NCBI GenBank assembly: GCA_943333505.2 | Contig: CALQTN020000032.1 | Location: 1-49,313, forward strand | Source: Asaia bogorensis | GTDB taxonomy: Bacteria; Pseudomonadota; Alphaproteobacteria; Acetobacterales; Acetobacteraceae | Direction: 5' to 3' | DNA: 49,313 nucleotides | Part shown: piece by piece, positions 36,026 through 44,836 of the stretch | Numbering within the stretch: the stretch's first letter is position 1 | How the letters are laid out: each line of letters begins with the position of its first letter | The notes under the pieces: model-generated | Database searches by the model: none | Told to the model about the DNA's origin: nothing | The model's input: only the letters and a program-made list of their open reading frames with translations | Made by a program: the position numbers and the translations under genes

Positions 36026-37876
36026 CTAACCGCCGACATGCTTCAGGGCCATTGCCGCGCGGGCGTCGACCTGGGCGGCATAGAGCACCGCCTCCAGCGC
36101 CGCGAAATCCTCGGGCGCGATCACATTGGTCTGGATGACCAGCCGCCGTTCGACCTTGATCTGGTCCAGGCCAGCCACGTAATGGGCATGATAGCTGCCG
36201 ACCTGGTTGCTCACCGCGACATCATCGGGCAGTTGCGCGACAAAGCGACCAGGCGGCAAATCGATCACACTGCTCCAACCCCAGTCGCGGGCGGCCAGGA
36301 AAGCCGGATGGCGGCGTGGCGCCGTCCCGGAGCGGCGCAGCACCCCGTTCAATTGCGCCGGTCGCGCCAGATCAGGCCCGGCCGGCACCCGCAGCAGCAG
36401 CATCCCGTCCTGCGCTGTCACCGCGTGCGGGCTGGTCCATTCGGCTTTTAGCCGTAATTGTTGCGATAAATCCCGGGGATCTGACCCGGTCAGCGTGCCG
36501 AAACCGGCCTCCGGCGTCGCCCGGAGGAACTGCGCTGCCAGGCTCGCCGGGGATGCAGCGTCCGCAAGCGCCTGGCGGATCGCCGGCTCAGCACTTGGCG
36601 ACATCTCGAATTCGGCGCGACCGATGACAGTACCATCCGGGTCAAGCCGCAACTGGCTGGTCATGCGATAGTGGTTGTGCGCTGCGGTGAAGGCGGGCGT
36701 GCGGGCCATGATGCCGACTTCACCCAGTCGCACCACCAGCCGATCAGCAAGCGTCGGGTCGGCGGCATCAAATGGGGCGTAGCGCCGCGTTGGATTGAGG
36801 TAGCGATCGAACGCCGGCAGATAGACCATGGCGTGGTTGAACACCACACCCCATAACAGCGGATCGACGCTGGTTTCGTCCCAGCGCACCAGGGTGATTT
36901 CGCTTTTTATCCCGCGCGCGGCGAGCAGCGCCTGCATCAGCACGCTATAATCCTTGCAGTCGCCGTAACCGGCCTTGAGCACATCAGGCGCCGCATGCGG
37001 CACCCAGCCATCCTCCATGTTGAGCCAGACGGCGACGTAGCGGATATTTTCGGTCACCCACTCATAGATCGCCCGCGCCGCGGCCAGCCCGGCGCGATCG
37101 CCCACGATCCGGTCGGCCAGCGCCTGAATGTCCGGGGTGACCTCGGCGCGGCCAGATGCCGCCCGCGCAGTGATGGCACCAACTGCCTCGTAGTTCGGCA
37201 GGGTCGTGGCAGAAAACCCCGGCGCCACATCGGACACCGGGACCATCGCGGCTTCCGGTTCAACCCGCGCATGACCTGGCAAATAGGCCACGATATGGCG
37301 CGATGCGCCGCCTACAGCGTCAATGACCTCAAAGCCGCCGCGTGCCTTCCAGGCAAACGGCAGATCGGCGGGAAGATTGATTGCGATGGTGCGGGGGCCG
37401 CTATCGATTTCCATCGGCACGAGATGCTGGACATTAAATCCGTACATGGCGGGCGTCGTCTGAGTCAGTTTCCAAACCACATGGGTGCGGCTGCCCTCTT
37501 TCAGTTGCGGAAACACCACCGCGCGAACCATTGAATTGACAAAGCCGGGCGTGTTGTTCGACGCCTGCGCCACCCGGTTGAACATGCTCGCCTTGGGCAC
37601 CACAACCCGCGTGCCATCGGGTTGATCCACCCAGGCTTCGACCACCGAAACGCTTTGGCTATCCGGGGAATATCCCATCCCGCTCGACCCCGCCATTTGT
37701 ACCCCACGTGAGGTCAGCAAGGTCGCGTCATCGGTTCGCGTCATGGTGTAAGTCATGTCGGGTAGAACGTCGTAGCGGACCGCATGGCGGTCGACGCGGA
37801 CATGGCTGGTGGGTTCGACGTGCGCCGGCCCTGACAGAACCAGCAGCAAGCCGGCAAAGGCGGCGATACGGCGCAT
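36026..37876 (-). CDS. DUF3857/transglutaminase-like protein, copy 2
   Basis: The 616-residue secreted or periplasmic protein has a signal peptide ending near residue 20, a DUF3857 domain, and a transglutaminase-like domain with Cys307 in GYGDCKDY and His348 in FNHAMVYLP. The third triad position reads LNPT, Asn instead of the usual Asp. Family members are thought to be peptidase- or acyltransferase-like, and the substrate is unknown. It lies 4 nt after copy 1 and 4 nt before copy 3. I set ATG 37876 because it restores 616 codons and a hydrophobic signal. Confidence 0.85.
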   Translation of the reverse strand: MRRIAAFAGLLLVLSGPAHVEPTSHVRVDRHAVRYDVLPDMTYTMTRTDDATLLTSRGVQMAGSSGMGYSPDSQSVSVVEAWVDQPDGTRVVVPKASMFNRVAQASNNTPGFVNSMVRAVVFPQLKEGSRTHVVWKLTQTTPAMYGFNVQHLVPMEIDSGPRTIAINLPADLPFAWKARGGFEVIDAVGGASRHIVAYLPGHARVEPEAAMVPVSDVAPGFSATTLPNYEAVGAITARAASGRAEVTPDIQALADRIVGDRAGLAAARAIYEWVTENIRYVAVWLNMEDGWVPHAAPDVLKAGYGDCKDYSVLMQALLAARGIKSEITLVRWDETSVDPLLWGVVFNHAMVYLPAFDRYLNPTRRYAPFDAADPTLADRLVVRLGEVGIMARTPAFTAAHNHYRMTSQLRLDPDGTVIGRAEFEMSPSAEPAIRQALADAASPASLAAQFLRATPEAGFGTLTGSDPRDLSQQLRLKAEWTSPHAVTAQDGMLLLRVPAGPDLARPAQLNGVLRRSGTAPRRHPAFLAARDWGWSSVIDLPPGRFVAQLPDDVAVSNQVGSYHAHYVAGLDQIKVERRLVIQTNVIAPEDFAALEAVLYAAQVDARAAMALKHVGG

Positions 37877-37880
37877 CGGT

Positions 37881-39731
37881 CTATTCCCCCGCCGGGGCCA
37901 GAACCAGTATCGCGCGGACATCGATCATCGGGGCATAGAGCAGCTTTTCCAATGATTTATAATCCTCAGGCGCGACAACATCGCGGCCGATCACCAGATT
38001 GCGGTTTACCACGATCCGTTGCGAACCGTCCTTGCGGTAGCTTGCGGTATAGCTGCCGACATCGTTGGCAATCGTCACATTATCCGGCAACCGCGCCACC
38101 TGCATGCCCGGCGGCACGGTAATCGTGGTCTCCCAGCCATGATCGCGGGCCCCGGCGAACAGCATGGTCCGCCGCACCCCGGTCGGCGATAATTTGCCGC
38201 GCATTTCCGCCGGCGGCGCCAGATCGGGGCCGACCGGCACGCGCAGGAAAATTTCCTGCCCGGCCGGGTTCACCGCATAGGGGCTCAACCAGTCCGCCGA
38301 CAGTACCAGTGGCCGCGACAGATCACGCGGGTTCGAGGACGCAATATCGCCAAACCCGCCTTCGAGCGTGCGGCTCAGCAAGGTTTCCGCAAGCTTGGTG
38401 GTTGACGACGCCGAGGCAAGCGCGCTGCGAATGCCACCCTCGCCATGTGCGGTCATGGTGAATTCAGCATGGCCCTTGATGCTGCCATCCATGCCCAGGA
38501 TCAGATCGCTCCGCATCCGGTAAAGATTGCCGGTGGCCGTGCTCGGCGGGGTCCGCAGCACGCGGCCCTCGGGTGTCAGCAGCACGACAAACTTGCCGGC
38601 CAGAGTCGGGTCGAGCGCATCAAAACCGGCATAGCGATTGGTCGGGTTCACGAATTTGTCGAAATCGGGCAGATAAACGATGGCATGATTGGCGAAATAG
38701 GGCGCCCATAACATCGGTTCGACGCTACGGGTGCCCCAGTCCAGCACAGCCATATCGGCACGAATGCCGCGTGCGGCAAGCAGTGCCTGCATCAGCACGG
38801 TATAGTCCTTGCAATCGCCATAGCCGGCTTTGAGCACCGCATCAGCCGCATGCGGCACCCAACCGTCCTCTATATTGAGGTAAACCGCGACGTAACGGAT
38901 ATTGGTGGTCACCCAGTTATAGACCGCGCGCGCGGCATCGAGCCCCTGGGCGCTGCCAACGATGCGGTCGGCCAGTGCCTGGATTGCCGGTGTCACCGCG
39001 GCCCGCCCGGCGGCCGCACGCGCGCCGATCCGCCCGATTTCCTCGAAGCTCGGCAGGCTGGTTGCTAAGAAAAGCGGTTGGAAATCCCATTGATTGACCA
39101 TCGCAGGCTCAATTTCCTGGCCCTTGGTGTCCCGCAAGGTCGCGACAATATGCCGGGTTGGGCCATCGACGGTATCGGTCACCACGAACCCGCCTCGGGC
39201 CCGCCAGTGTAGCGCCATCTTGGCCGGAACATCGATCCGGGTTTCATCAACTCCGGTATCCCAGCTAAAATCGCCCATATTATAGGCATCAAAGCCGAAC
39301 ATTCCCGGCTGGGTCTGGGTCAGGCGCCACACGACATGGGTGCGGCTGCCCTCGGTCAAGCGCGGGAACAGCACTGTCGTGGTCTGGCTGTTGGTAAACC
39401 CAGGGGCAGACTGGCTGGCAGCGGTGGGACGGGTGAACACACTGCCCTGCGGCACCATCACCCGGCTGCCATCAGGTTGATCGACCCAGGCTTCAACCAG
39501 TTCCAATGTCTGCTTGTCGGGATAGAACGTGTAGCTCGCCCGATCATGAGCATGGAGCGCGCGCTGGGTGAGCAAGCGCCAGTCGGCGGACGCCGTCAGC
39601 ACATAGGTCAGGTCATCGCTCACAACATAATGCGCAAGACTATGATCGAGCCGGGCATGGGTCACGTGTTGGGCCCTCGCCGCCCCGGCGAGAAAAATCA
39701 GAACCATGAAAATCCCAAACGATCGTCGCAT
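37881..39731 (-). CDS. DUF3857/transglutaminase-like protein, copy 1
   Basis: The first gene of the tandem array encodes 616 residues. There is a signal peptide (about 1-20, cleavage after ARA), then DUF3857 (LVEAWVDQPDGSRVMVP, GSRTHVVWRL). The transglutaminase-like core has Cys307 (GYGDCKDY), His349 (ANHAIVYLP) and VNPT at the third triad position. A C-terminal beta-rich part completes it. The Cys and His are intact. It lies downstream of der in the opposite order (der is next, convergent spacing 53 bp), so it is probably the promoter-proximal gene of a three-gene operon. Confidence 0.86.
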   Translation of the reverse strand: MRRSFGIFMVLIFLAGAARAQHVTHARLDHSLAHYVVSDDLTYVLTASADWRLLTQRALHAHDRASYTFYPDKQTLELVEAWVDQPDGSRVMVPQGSVFTRPTAASQSAPGFTNSQTTTVLFPRLTEGSRTHVVWRLTQTQPGMFGFDAYNMGDFSWDTGVDETRIDVPAKMALHWRARGGFVVTDTVDGPTRHIVATLRDTKGQEIEPAMVNQWDFQPLFLATSLPSFEEIGRIGARAAAGRAAVTPAIQALADRIVGSAQGLDAARAVYNWVTTNIRYVAVYLNIEDGWVPHAADAVLKAGYGDCKDYTVLMQALLAARGIRADMAVLDWGTRSVEPMLWAPYFANHAIVYLPDFDKFVNPTNRYAGFDALDPTLAGKFVVLLTPEGRVLRTPPSTATGNLYRMRSDLILGMDGSIKGHAEFTMTAHGEGGIRSALASASSTTKLAETLLSRTLEGGFGDIASSNPRDLSRPLVLSADWLSPYAVNPAGQEIFLRVPVGPDLAPPAEMRGKLSPTGVRRTMLFAGARDHGWETTITVPPGMQVARLPDNVTIANDVGSYTASYRKDGSQRIVVNRNLVIGRDVVAPEDYKSLEKLLYAPMIDVRAILVLAPAGE

Positions 39732-39784
39732 GCTGGCCCCCGTTAGGTCTTAGCCGGCATTATAGCCAGAAAAGCCCGACGCCG

Positions 39785-41134
39785 TTAGCTTTCTTTATCG
39801 AAAGGATTCTCCGAGCCACGGAACTGCAGGCGCACCGGGGTGCCGGGCAGCTCGAACTCGATGCGCAACTGATTAACCAGATAGCGCCGGTAATCCTCCG
39901 GGGTCTGCTCCGCCCGCGTACCGAAAATGATAAAGGTCGGCGGGCGTGCCTTGGCCTGGGTGATGTAGCGCAGCTTCAAGCGGCGGCCACTGACCAGCGG
40001 CGCCTGATGTTTTTCGAGCGCATCCTCGAACCACCGGTTCAGCGCGCCGGTACCGACGCGGGAATTCCAGATTTCATGCGCACGCCGCACCGTCGGCAGT
40101 AATTGCGCCACGCCCACCCCGGTCAGCCCAGATAGCGGCACGACAGGGATGCCCTTCATCTGCGCCAGGCTGGTTTCCAGCCGATCCGAAATGCCGCGCC
40201 TTGCCTTTTCGCGATCGGCCACCGCGTCCCATTTGGTCAACGCCAGCACGCAGGCGCGGCCCTCGCGCTCGATCAAGCGGGCAATCTGCAGATCCTGTTC
40301 ATGCAGGCCTTCGGTCGCATCGACCGCCAGCACCACCACCTCAGCCATTTTCAGCGCGTGGATTGATGACCCGACCGAGAGTTTTTCCAGGCTGTCTTCG
40401 ACGCGCGCACGCTTGCGCATGCCGGCGGTATCGACCAGTTCGACCAGATTGCCATCGGCATCGGCAAACCGCACCGCCACCGCATCGCGGGTCAGGCCCG
40501 GTTCGGGGCCGGTAATCATGCGTTCCTCGCCCAGCAATCGATTGAGCAGGGTGGATTTCCCCGCATTCGGCCGCCCGACGATCGCGAGTTTCAGAATGGA
40601 GGTTGGGTCTTCATCCTCGATCGCCGGCGGCAGGCGATCGGCGATTTCGGCCATCAACTGTGCAATGCCGTCGCCGTGTTCGGCAGACACCGCAATCGGT
40701 TCGCCCAAGCCGAGTTCGAACGCCTCAAGCGCGGTCTGCCCGGCGAGGCGGCCTTCGGCCTTGTTGACCACCACCAGAATCGGCCGGCCCTGACGGCGCA
40801 ACCAATCGGCGAAATGATGATCGGCGGGGGTGATCCCGGCGCGACCATCGACCGCAAACAGCACCAGATCGGCAGTGCTGACTGCTGATTCCGAGCTCGC
40901 CCGCATTCGGCCATAGATCGTATCGGGCGCACTTTCTTCGAGCCCCGCCGTATCCACCAGCCGAACCAGCCGGCCACGCAGCATCGCCTCACCGTCCTTG
41001 CGGTCGCGGGTGACGCCCGGCGTATCGGCGACGATGGCGGCGCGGCGCCCCACCAGCTTGTTGAAAAGTGTGCTTTTGCCGACATTCGGGCGTCCGGCAA
41101 TGACGACTACAGGCAGGGGACCAGTTTGTTCCAT
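39785..41134 (-). CDS. der: Ribosome-associated GTPase Der (EngA)
   Basis: The 449-residue protein has two tandem GTPase domains and a C-terminal KH-like domain, the unique Der arrangement. Domain 1 has GRPNVGKSTLFNKL, DTPGV and NKAEG. Domain 2 has GRPNAGKSTLLNRL, DTAGM and TKWD. It assists 50S subunit assembly. It starts immediately after the bamB stop (1-nt spacing), so it is translationally coupled to bamB, and yfgM-bamB-der repeats the order known from many proteobacteria. Confidence 0.97.
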   Translation of the reverse strand: MEQTGPLPVVVIAGRPNVGKSTLFNKLVGRRAAIVADTPGVTRDRKDGEAMLRGRLVRLVDTAGLEESAPDTIYGRMRASSESAVSTADLVLFAVDGRAGITPADHHFADWLRRQGRPILVVVNKAEGRLAGQTALEAFELGLGEPIAVSAEHGDGIAQLMAEIADRLPPAIEDEDPTSILKLAIVGRPNAGKSTLLNRLLGEERMITGPEPGLTRDAVAVRFADADGNLVELVDTAGMRKRARVEDSLEKLSVGSSIHALKMAEVVVLAVDATEGLHEQDLQIARLIEREGRACVLALTKWDAVADREKARRGISDRLETSLAQMKGIPVVPLSGLTGVGVAQLLPTVRRAHEIWNSRVGTGALNRWFEDALEKHQAPLVSGRRLKLRYITQAKARPPTFIIFGTRAEQTPEDYRRYLVNQLRIEFELPGTPVRLQFRGSENPFDKES

Positions 41135-42490
41135 TTAACGAATAGCAACCAGATTGGCATTGTCGGTAATGATATAGAGCGTGCCGCCGGCAACCGCGGG
41201 CGCCACCGAGACCGAGCCCCCAAGGGCCTGCTTGCCGAGTATTTCGCCGGTATAAGGGCTGATCGCCAAAGCCTCACCGGTGCTGCTCGACACGATCAAG
41301 CGATCTCCCAGCAGCGTTGGGCCGGTCCATTGAATAGCATCGGTCTCCTTTTCCAAATCGCCGAAGCGCGGCAGTTGGGTGACCCATGCGGTCAGGCCGT
41401 CGTCGCGGGTGATGGCGGCAACAACATTATTGGCCGACAGCACAAAAGCCCAGTCGCCGGCAACCCACGGGGTTTGGCTCGACGCCACCGCACGTTCCCA
41501 CAAACGGCGGCCTGAGCGCAGGTCGAGCGCGACAAGCTGGCGTCCCTGCCCCACCGCCAATACCCGGCCGCGGCGGATAACCGGCATGCCCGAAATCGTC
41601 GGCAAATCCGCGATCGAGGCACGGCCCTGGGAGAACCCCAGATTATCCAGCCAGACCAATGTGCCCGAGCTCGCGCGGAGTGCGACCAGATCGCCAGCGC
41701 CGAAGCCTGCCACCACAATCCCGTCGGCAAAAGCCGGTGCCGGCAGGCCCAGCATGGCGGTGTCGTTGCTGAAACCCTGATAGGACCAGATCTTCGCGCC
41801 ATCGATGGTCGAGTGCGCCACCAACATGCTGTCGATTGTGGCAATATAAAGCCTGCCATCGCCGATCGTCGGCGCCGAACGCGCCGCGCTGGTTAGCTTC
41901 TTGCGCCAGCGGATTTCTCCGGTCGCCGGTTCAAGTGCCAGCAGGTCCGCCCGTCCGGTTACCACAAACACGGTATCCACGCCCTTGGCATCCTTGGCAA
42001 AAGATAGCCCGCCGCCAATATTTGTGCTGCGATCGTCCTGATCCTGAGTATCGCGCGACCAGAGGATGCTGCCGCTGGCAGCGTCCACGGCGGCCACCGC
42101 AGCGTCGCTGTCCATGGCGAACACGCGCCCACCGGCCACCACCGGCTGGGCGGTAATGCGCGAGCGGTAACCGCCGCTGGCACCGATCTTGGTCGCCCAT
42201 GCCTGCTTCAGGCTCGGTGCTGCCGCCGGATGATCCCCGTCATGGCCGGGATTACCACCCGGCTGCGGCCAATCGGCGTTGCTCTGCGGCGGCGGCAGAA
42301 TGATCTTGCGATCCGACAGCGCATCAAGCTTCAGCGGATCACGCTCGGTGAACACCGCAATCCGCGTGCCGGGCAGCTTTTCCTTTTCGTCGCCAAACCA
42401 GCTGTCATAAAGGCTGCATCCGCCGAGCGGCAGCGTGCCCGCAAGCAACGCAATGGCAACAGCGCGGCGCGCCAAAAGCTTGGATATCAT
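41135..42490 (-). CDS. bamB: Outer-membrane assembly lipoprotein BamB
   Basis: The 451-residue protein starts with a lipoprotein signal whose lipobox ends at Cys25 (LPLGGC). An eight-bladed beta-propeller follows with PQQ-like repeats (for example VVAGGRVFAMDSDAAVAAVD and VPSGTLVW-type strands). BamB is an accessory subunit of the BAM complex that folds outer-membrane beta-barrels. I prefer ATG 42490 over the TTG at 42514, because it places the lipobox at the usual distance. It lies between the YfgM-like gene and der. Confidence 0.92.
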   Translation of the reverse strand: MISKLLARRAVAIALLAGTLPLGGCSLYDSWFGDEKEKLPGTRIAVFTERDPLKLDALSDRKIILPPPQSNADWPQPGGNPGHDGDHPAAAPSLKQAWATKIGASGGYRSRITAQPVVAGGRVFAMDSDAAVAAVDAASGSILWSRDTQDQDDRSTNIGGGLSFAKDAKGVDTVFVVTGRADLLALEPATGEIRWRKKLTSAARSAPTIGDGRLYIATIDSMLVAHSTIDGAKIWSYQGFSNDTAMLGLPAPAFADGIVVAGFGAGDLVALRASSGTLVWLDNLGFSQGRASIADLPTISGMPVIRRGRVLAVGQGRQLVALDLRSGRRLWERAVASSQTPWVAGDWAFVLSANNVVAAITRDDGLTAWVTQLPRFGDLEKETDAIQWTGPTLLGDRLIVSSSTGEALAISPYTGEILGKQALGGSVSVAPAVAGGTLYIITDNANLVAIR

Positions 42491-42510
42491 TATTCTGGAC
42501 CCTTTCCGGA

Positions 42511-43164
42511 TCAACCGCCGAGCTGTGTCAGCAGGCCATTGGCGCGGCCGCGCACGCCTTGCGGTGCAGTTACATCCTGCGCCAGTTGTTTGAAAGTGGC
42601 GCGCGCGACATCGAGCTTGCCTTGGCGCAGCGCCAGCAGCCCGAGGCCTTCATCAGCCAGGGCACGCAATGGATTGGTCGGCGCCACCAGCGCTTTCAGG
42701 CGGGCTTCGACCAGACCGTCGCCAGGGCCGGGCGTATCGATTTGCGCCAGTGCCCAATGCAGGCTCGCCGTGTCACGCAGCAACCGGTCCGCGCTGGGGT
42801 CGGCCGCAACCTGCTCCCACAGCCCAAGCGCCTCGGCAAGCTTGCCGCCCTGGGCCGCAAGGCCCGCGAGCCGCATCCGCGCCAGGCTGCGATAGCCCGG
42901 CTCACCCTCCTGGACGACCTGGCTGAAGCCAGCGGCCGCATTGGGGCCGGGCGGTGATGCTTCGGTGTCGCGCATCGCGGCGAGATACACCCCGCCGACC
43001 CGCATCGCCTCGCGGGTTTCATAATATTTCCAGCCCTGCCAAGCGCCGACGCAGGCAATCACCGCGACCGCGGCGACAACCAGGACGCCGGCATAGCGCT
43101 GCAGCAACTTTTGCGCCCGGTCGGCGCGCAGATCCTCGTCGACCTCGTCAAAGATATCCGGCAC
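42511..43164 (-). CDS. YfgM-like membrane-anchored TPR protein
   Basis: The 217-residue protein has a cytosolic acidic N-terminus, one transmembrane segment (about 25-44, VLVVAAVAVIACVGAW) and a periplasmic TPR-like region with a PGPN-rich linker. E. coli YfgM has the same topology and the same position before bamB and der, where it works with the SecYEG/PpiD periplasmic chaperone network. The role here is inferred from synteny and topology. Sequence identity to E. coli is low. Confidence 0.82.
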   Translation of the reverse strand: MPDIFDEVDEDLRADRAQKLLQRYAGVLVVAAVAVIACVGAWQGWKYYETREAMRVGGVYLAAMRDTEASPPGPNAAAGFSQVVQEGEPGYRSLARMRLAGLAAQGGKLAEALGLWEQVAADPSADRLLRDTASLHWALAQIDTPGPGDGLVEARLKALVAPTNPLRALADEGLGLLALRQGKLDVARATFKQLAQDVTAPQGVRGRANGLLTQLGG

Positions 43165-43285
43165 TGGTGTTCTTTCGTGCGCGCGGATGCGCCGCGCGGA
43201 TGGAATGGTCGATTAACATAGCCCCGCGCGGCTTCCGGGGCAAACGGGCAACACCTTGTTCATTCCCTGTCGGCAGAATGCCGCT

Positions 43286-43657
43286 ATGGATCGCAACATA
43301 ATTTTTCCAGCTGCATTCTGCCTGCTGCTGGGCGGCTGCATGGCCGAGCCGACCGGCGCATTGGTCGGGGCCAATGTCGCCAGCGTGATCGTGTTTGGGC
43401 GCGGCGTTGGCGATATGCTGTTTTCTGCCGGGTCCGGCCAGGATTGCTCAATCGTCCGGCTCGATCAGGGCAAATCCTACTGTCGCCCGATAGATCCACC
43501 GCCCGATCCGCCGCCCTATTGCACCAAAAGCCTGGGAAACGTGGATTGCTGGCTAAACCCGGAGGCATTGCTCAACGCGCCGCGCCAGGTCGCGGACGGT
43601 CCACGCGCGCTGACCGCCGAGCAGGAAGCCCAGCGAACCCGCACATGGCCGTTTTAG
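43286..43657 (+). CDS. Small Cys-rich lipoprotein
   Basis: I do not recognise the family. The 123-residue product has a lipoprotein signal with lipobox LLLGGC (Cys18), a Gly-rich hydrophobic patch, then four further Cys within about 45 residues (DCSIV, SYCRP, YCTKS, DCWLN) and a PPPDPPP linker. The Cys could form two disulfides in the periplasm. ATG 43286 is used because it gives a normal signal. It is divergent from the YfgM-like gene. Its TAG stop is formed by the left arm of palindromic repeat C. Confidence 0.6.
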   Translation: MDRNIIFPAAFCLLLGGCMAEPTGALVGANVASVIVFGRGVGDMLFSAGSGQDCSIVRLDQGKSYCRPIDPPPDPPPYCTKSLGNVDCWLNPEALLNAPRQVADGPRALTAEQEAQRTRTWPF

Positions 43658-43714
43658 AGCGTGATGCAGACCTTCGTGTGACCTCACCGACGGTTTGAGC
43701 GAATAAAGCTCTAA
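43654..43714. repeat. AGAGC-type palindromic repeat, copy C
   Basis: TTAGAGC (43654-43660) pairs with GCTCTAA (43708-43714). Inside lies CAGACCTTCGTGTGA, shared with copy B. The two TAG/CTA ends supply the stop codons of both convergent neighbours, the lipoprotein (43655-43657) and the redoxin (43711-43713). It therefore occupies the complete gap and probably serves as a bidirectional terminator. Confidence 0.7.
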
Positions 43715-44772
43715 GCGGTGCCAAACCCCGGCAAAGCGGGTGCCGGATAATAAGCCTTGTCACCCAGCGCCTGAACCCGGGCCCAGAATTCCGGACCGCC
43801 GGATTTGCCGAGCTGTTCCAAATCCGCCGCCTGCCGCCACATATTCCACGAAGCGGGATGCAGCCGGCTGGCCTCGGCGAAATGCCGGGTGGCCCCTGCC
43901 GCATTGTCGTGACGCTGCAACCACACACCGAGGCGGAAATGCGCATGCGCCAGCGCAATATCGGCGGTCATCGTCGGCAACCCCGCACGCGCGGCATCAC
44001 CTGGCAAAGCATGGGCGCCAGTGCGCACCCAGGCACGCACGGCATCCACATAGGAAACCCGCGCTGCTAGCCGCGCCGCGGCATCATCCGGCGCAATGGT
44101 CCGTGTCGCCAGATCCATGCGGCGGAAATGATCGGTAGAACCAGCGGTTTCAGGCGGGCGGACGATCTTGCCATCCTCATCAATCCATACCGCCTGCGGC
44201 ACGTTGACCATGCCATACAGCGCCGCAACCCGGTGTTCCGGATCAATCAGCGACCAATAGCTGGGATTGGCAGCTTCAATCCAAGGCCGCGACGCTTCAC
44301 CGCCCCGGCTTTCCTCGGCAACGGCCACAACCATGAAGTTCGCGTCTGCAAGGCTATCGAACAAAGACTGCCACACGGGCAAGTCCAAGCGGCAGCCTCA
44401 CCAACTGGCCCAGGTGGTCAGGAACACCTTCTTGCCGCGCAACGCCGACAGCCGATGGGTTTTCCCGGCGAGATCGCGCAATTCGAAATCCGGCGCTTCA
44501 AGCCCGGCGAGCGATCGGCGATAGGCATCCTCCCCGGTGCCGAGGCTCCAGAGATCGCCCTCTGATACCACCGGATGACCGAGCTTCTGCCAGAATCCGG
44601 CAAGGTCGATCCGGCCATCGACGCTGGGCATCGGCACGCAAAGATCATCGAGGCACATGCCCTCGGGCTTGAGCGTCCAGCCAGTCACCAAAAACGCATC
44701 AGCGGCGGTCACGTGCAGGCCGTTTGTTGCATCGACTGCAATTTCTTCGGTTTGGGTCAGGATGATTGTCAT
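43711..44772 (-). CDS. Redoxin with in-frame TGA at its redox centre; candidate selenoprotein
   Basis: Read through TGA 44398-44400, the frame encodes 353 residues in one register. An N-terminal region of about 85 residues carries a GMCLDDLCVP Cys pair. A TlpA/ResA-like redoxin domain follows (EAPDFELRDLAGK, KKVFLTTWASW-x-GCR with x = TGA, codon 125). A helical C-terminal part contains VPQAVWIDEDGK and MWRQAADLEQLG. Position 125 is exactly where the first catalytic Cys of the WC motif belongs. No other stop or frameshift occurs in the remaining 228 codons. Start ATG 44772 has GGAG upstream. Selenocysteine is inference. A recent Cys-to-stop mutation is the alternative. There is no signal peptide. 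Confidence 0.75.
44366..44385 (-). promoter_or_regulatory. Candidate bacterial SECIS hairpin
   Basis: After the TGA, 12 nt of spacer lead to GAC-U-UGCC, loop CGUGU, GGCA-GUC. This is a 7-bp stem with a bulged U below a 4-bp upper stem. The loop begins 20 nt after TGA and has G at its second position. This matches the bacterial SECIS layout as I remember it (apical loop 16-37 nt from UGA, G in the first two loop positions). A longer alternative stem over 44366-44397 is also possible. Confidence 0.5.
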
Positions 44773-44807
44773 ACGTTTCTCCAGCACAAACATTCAGCCA
44801 AGCGGGT

Positions 44808-44825
44808 CTTTTTGTGAACAAAAAG
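44808..44825 (-). terminator. AT-rich hairpin after TPP enzyme
   Basis: CTTTTTG and CAAAAAG form a 7-bp stem around TGAA, between the TPP-enzyme stop and the redoxin start on the same strand. The T run on the minus strand supports termination of the upstream gene, so the redoxin gene would need its own promoter. The core resembles 21886-21907. Confidence 0.55.
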
Positions 44826-44836
44826 AAGACGGTTTC

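Noticed and set aside
36022-36039. ATG 36039 as start of DUF3857 copy 3
   Set aside because: It would overlap the copy 2 stop and give 622 codons. ATG 36021 gives 616 codons and the same 4-nt gap as the other two genes.
43711-44793. Two separate genes (44388-43711 and 44793-44398) at the redoxin locus
   Set aside because: The two halves are in the same register. Together they form one redoxin domain split only by TGA, and the downstream part has no good start (TTG after GCR) or ribosome-binding site.
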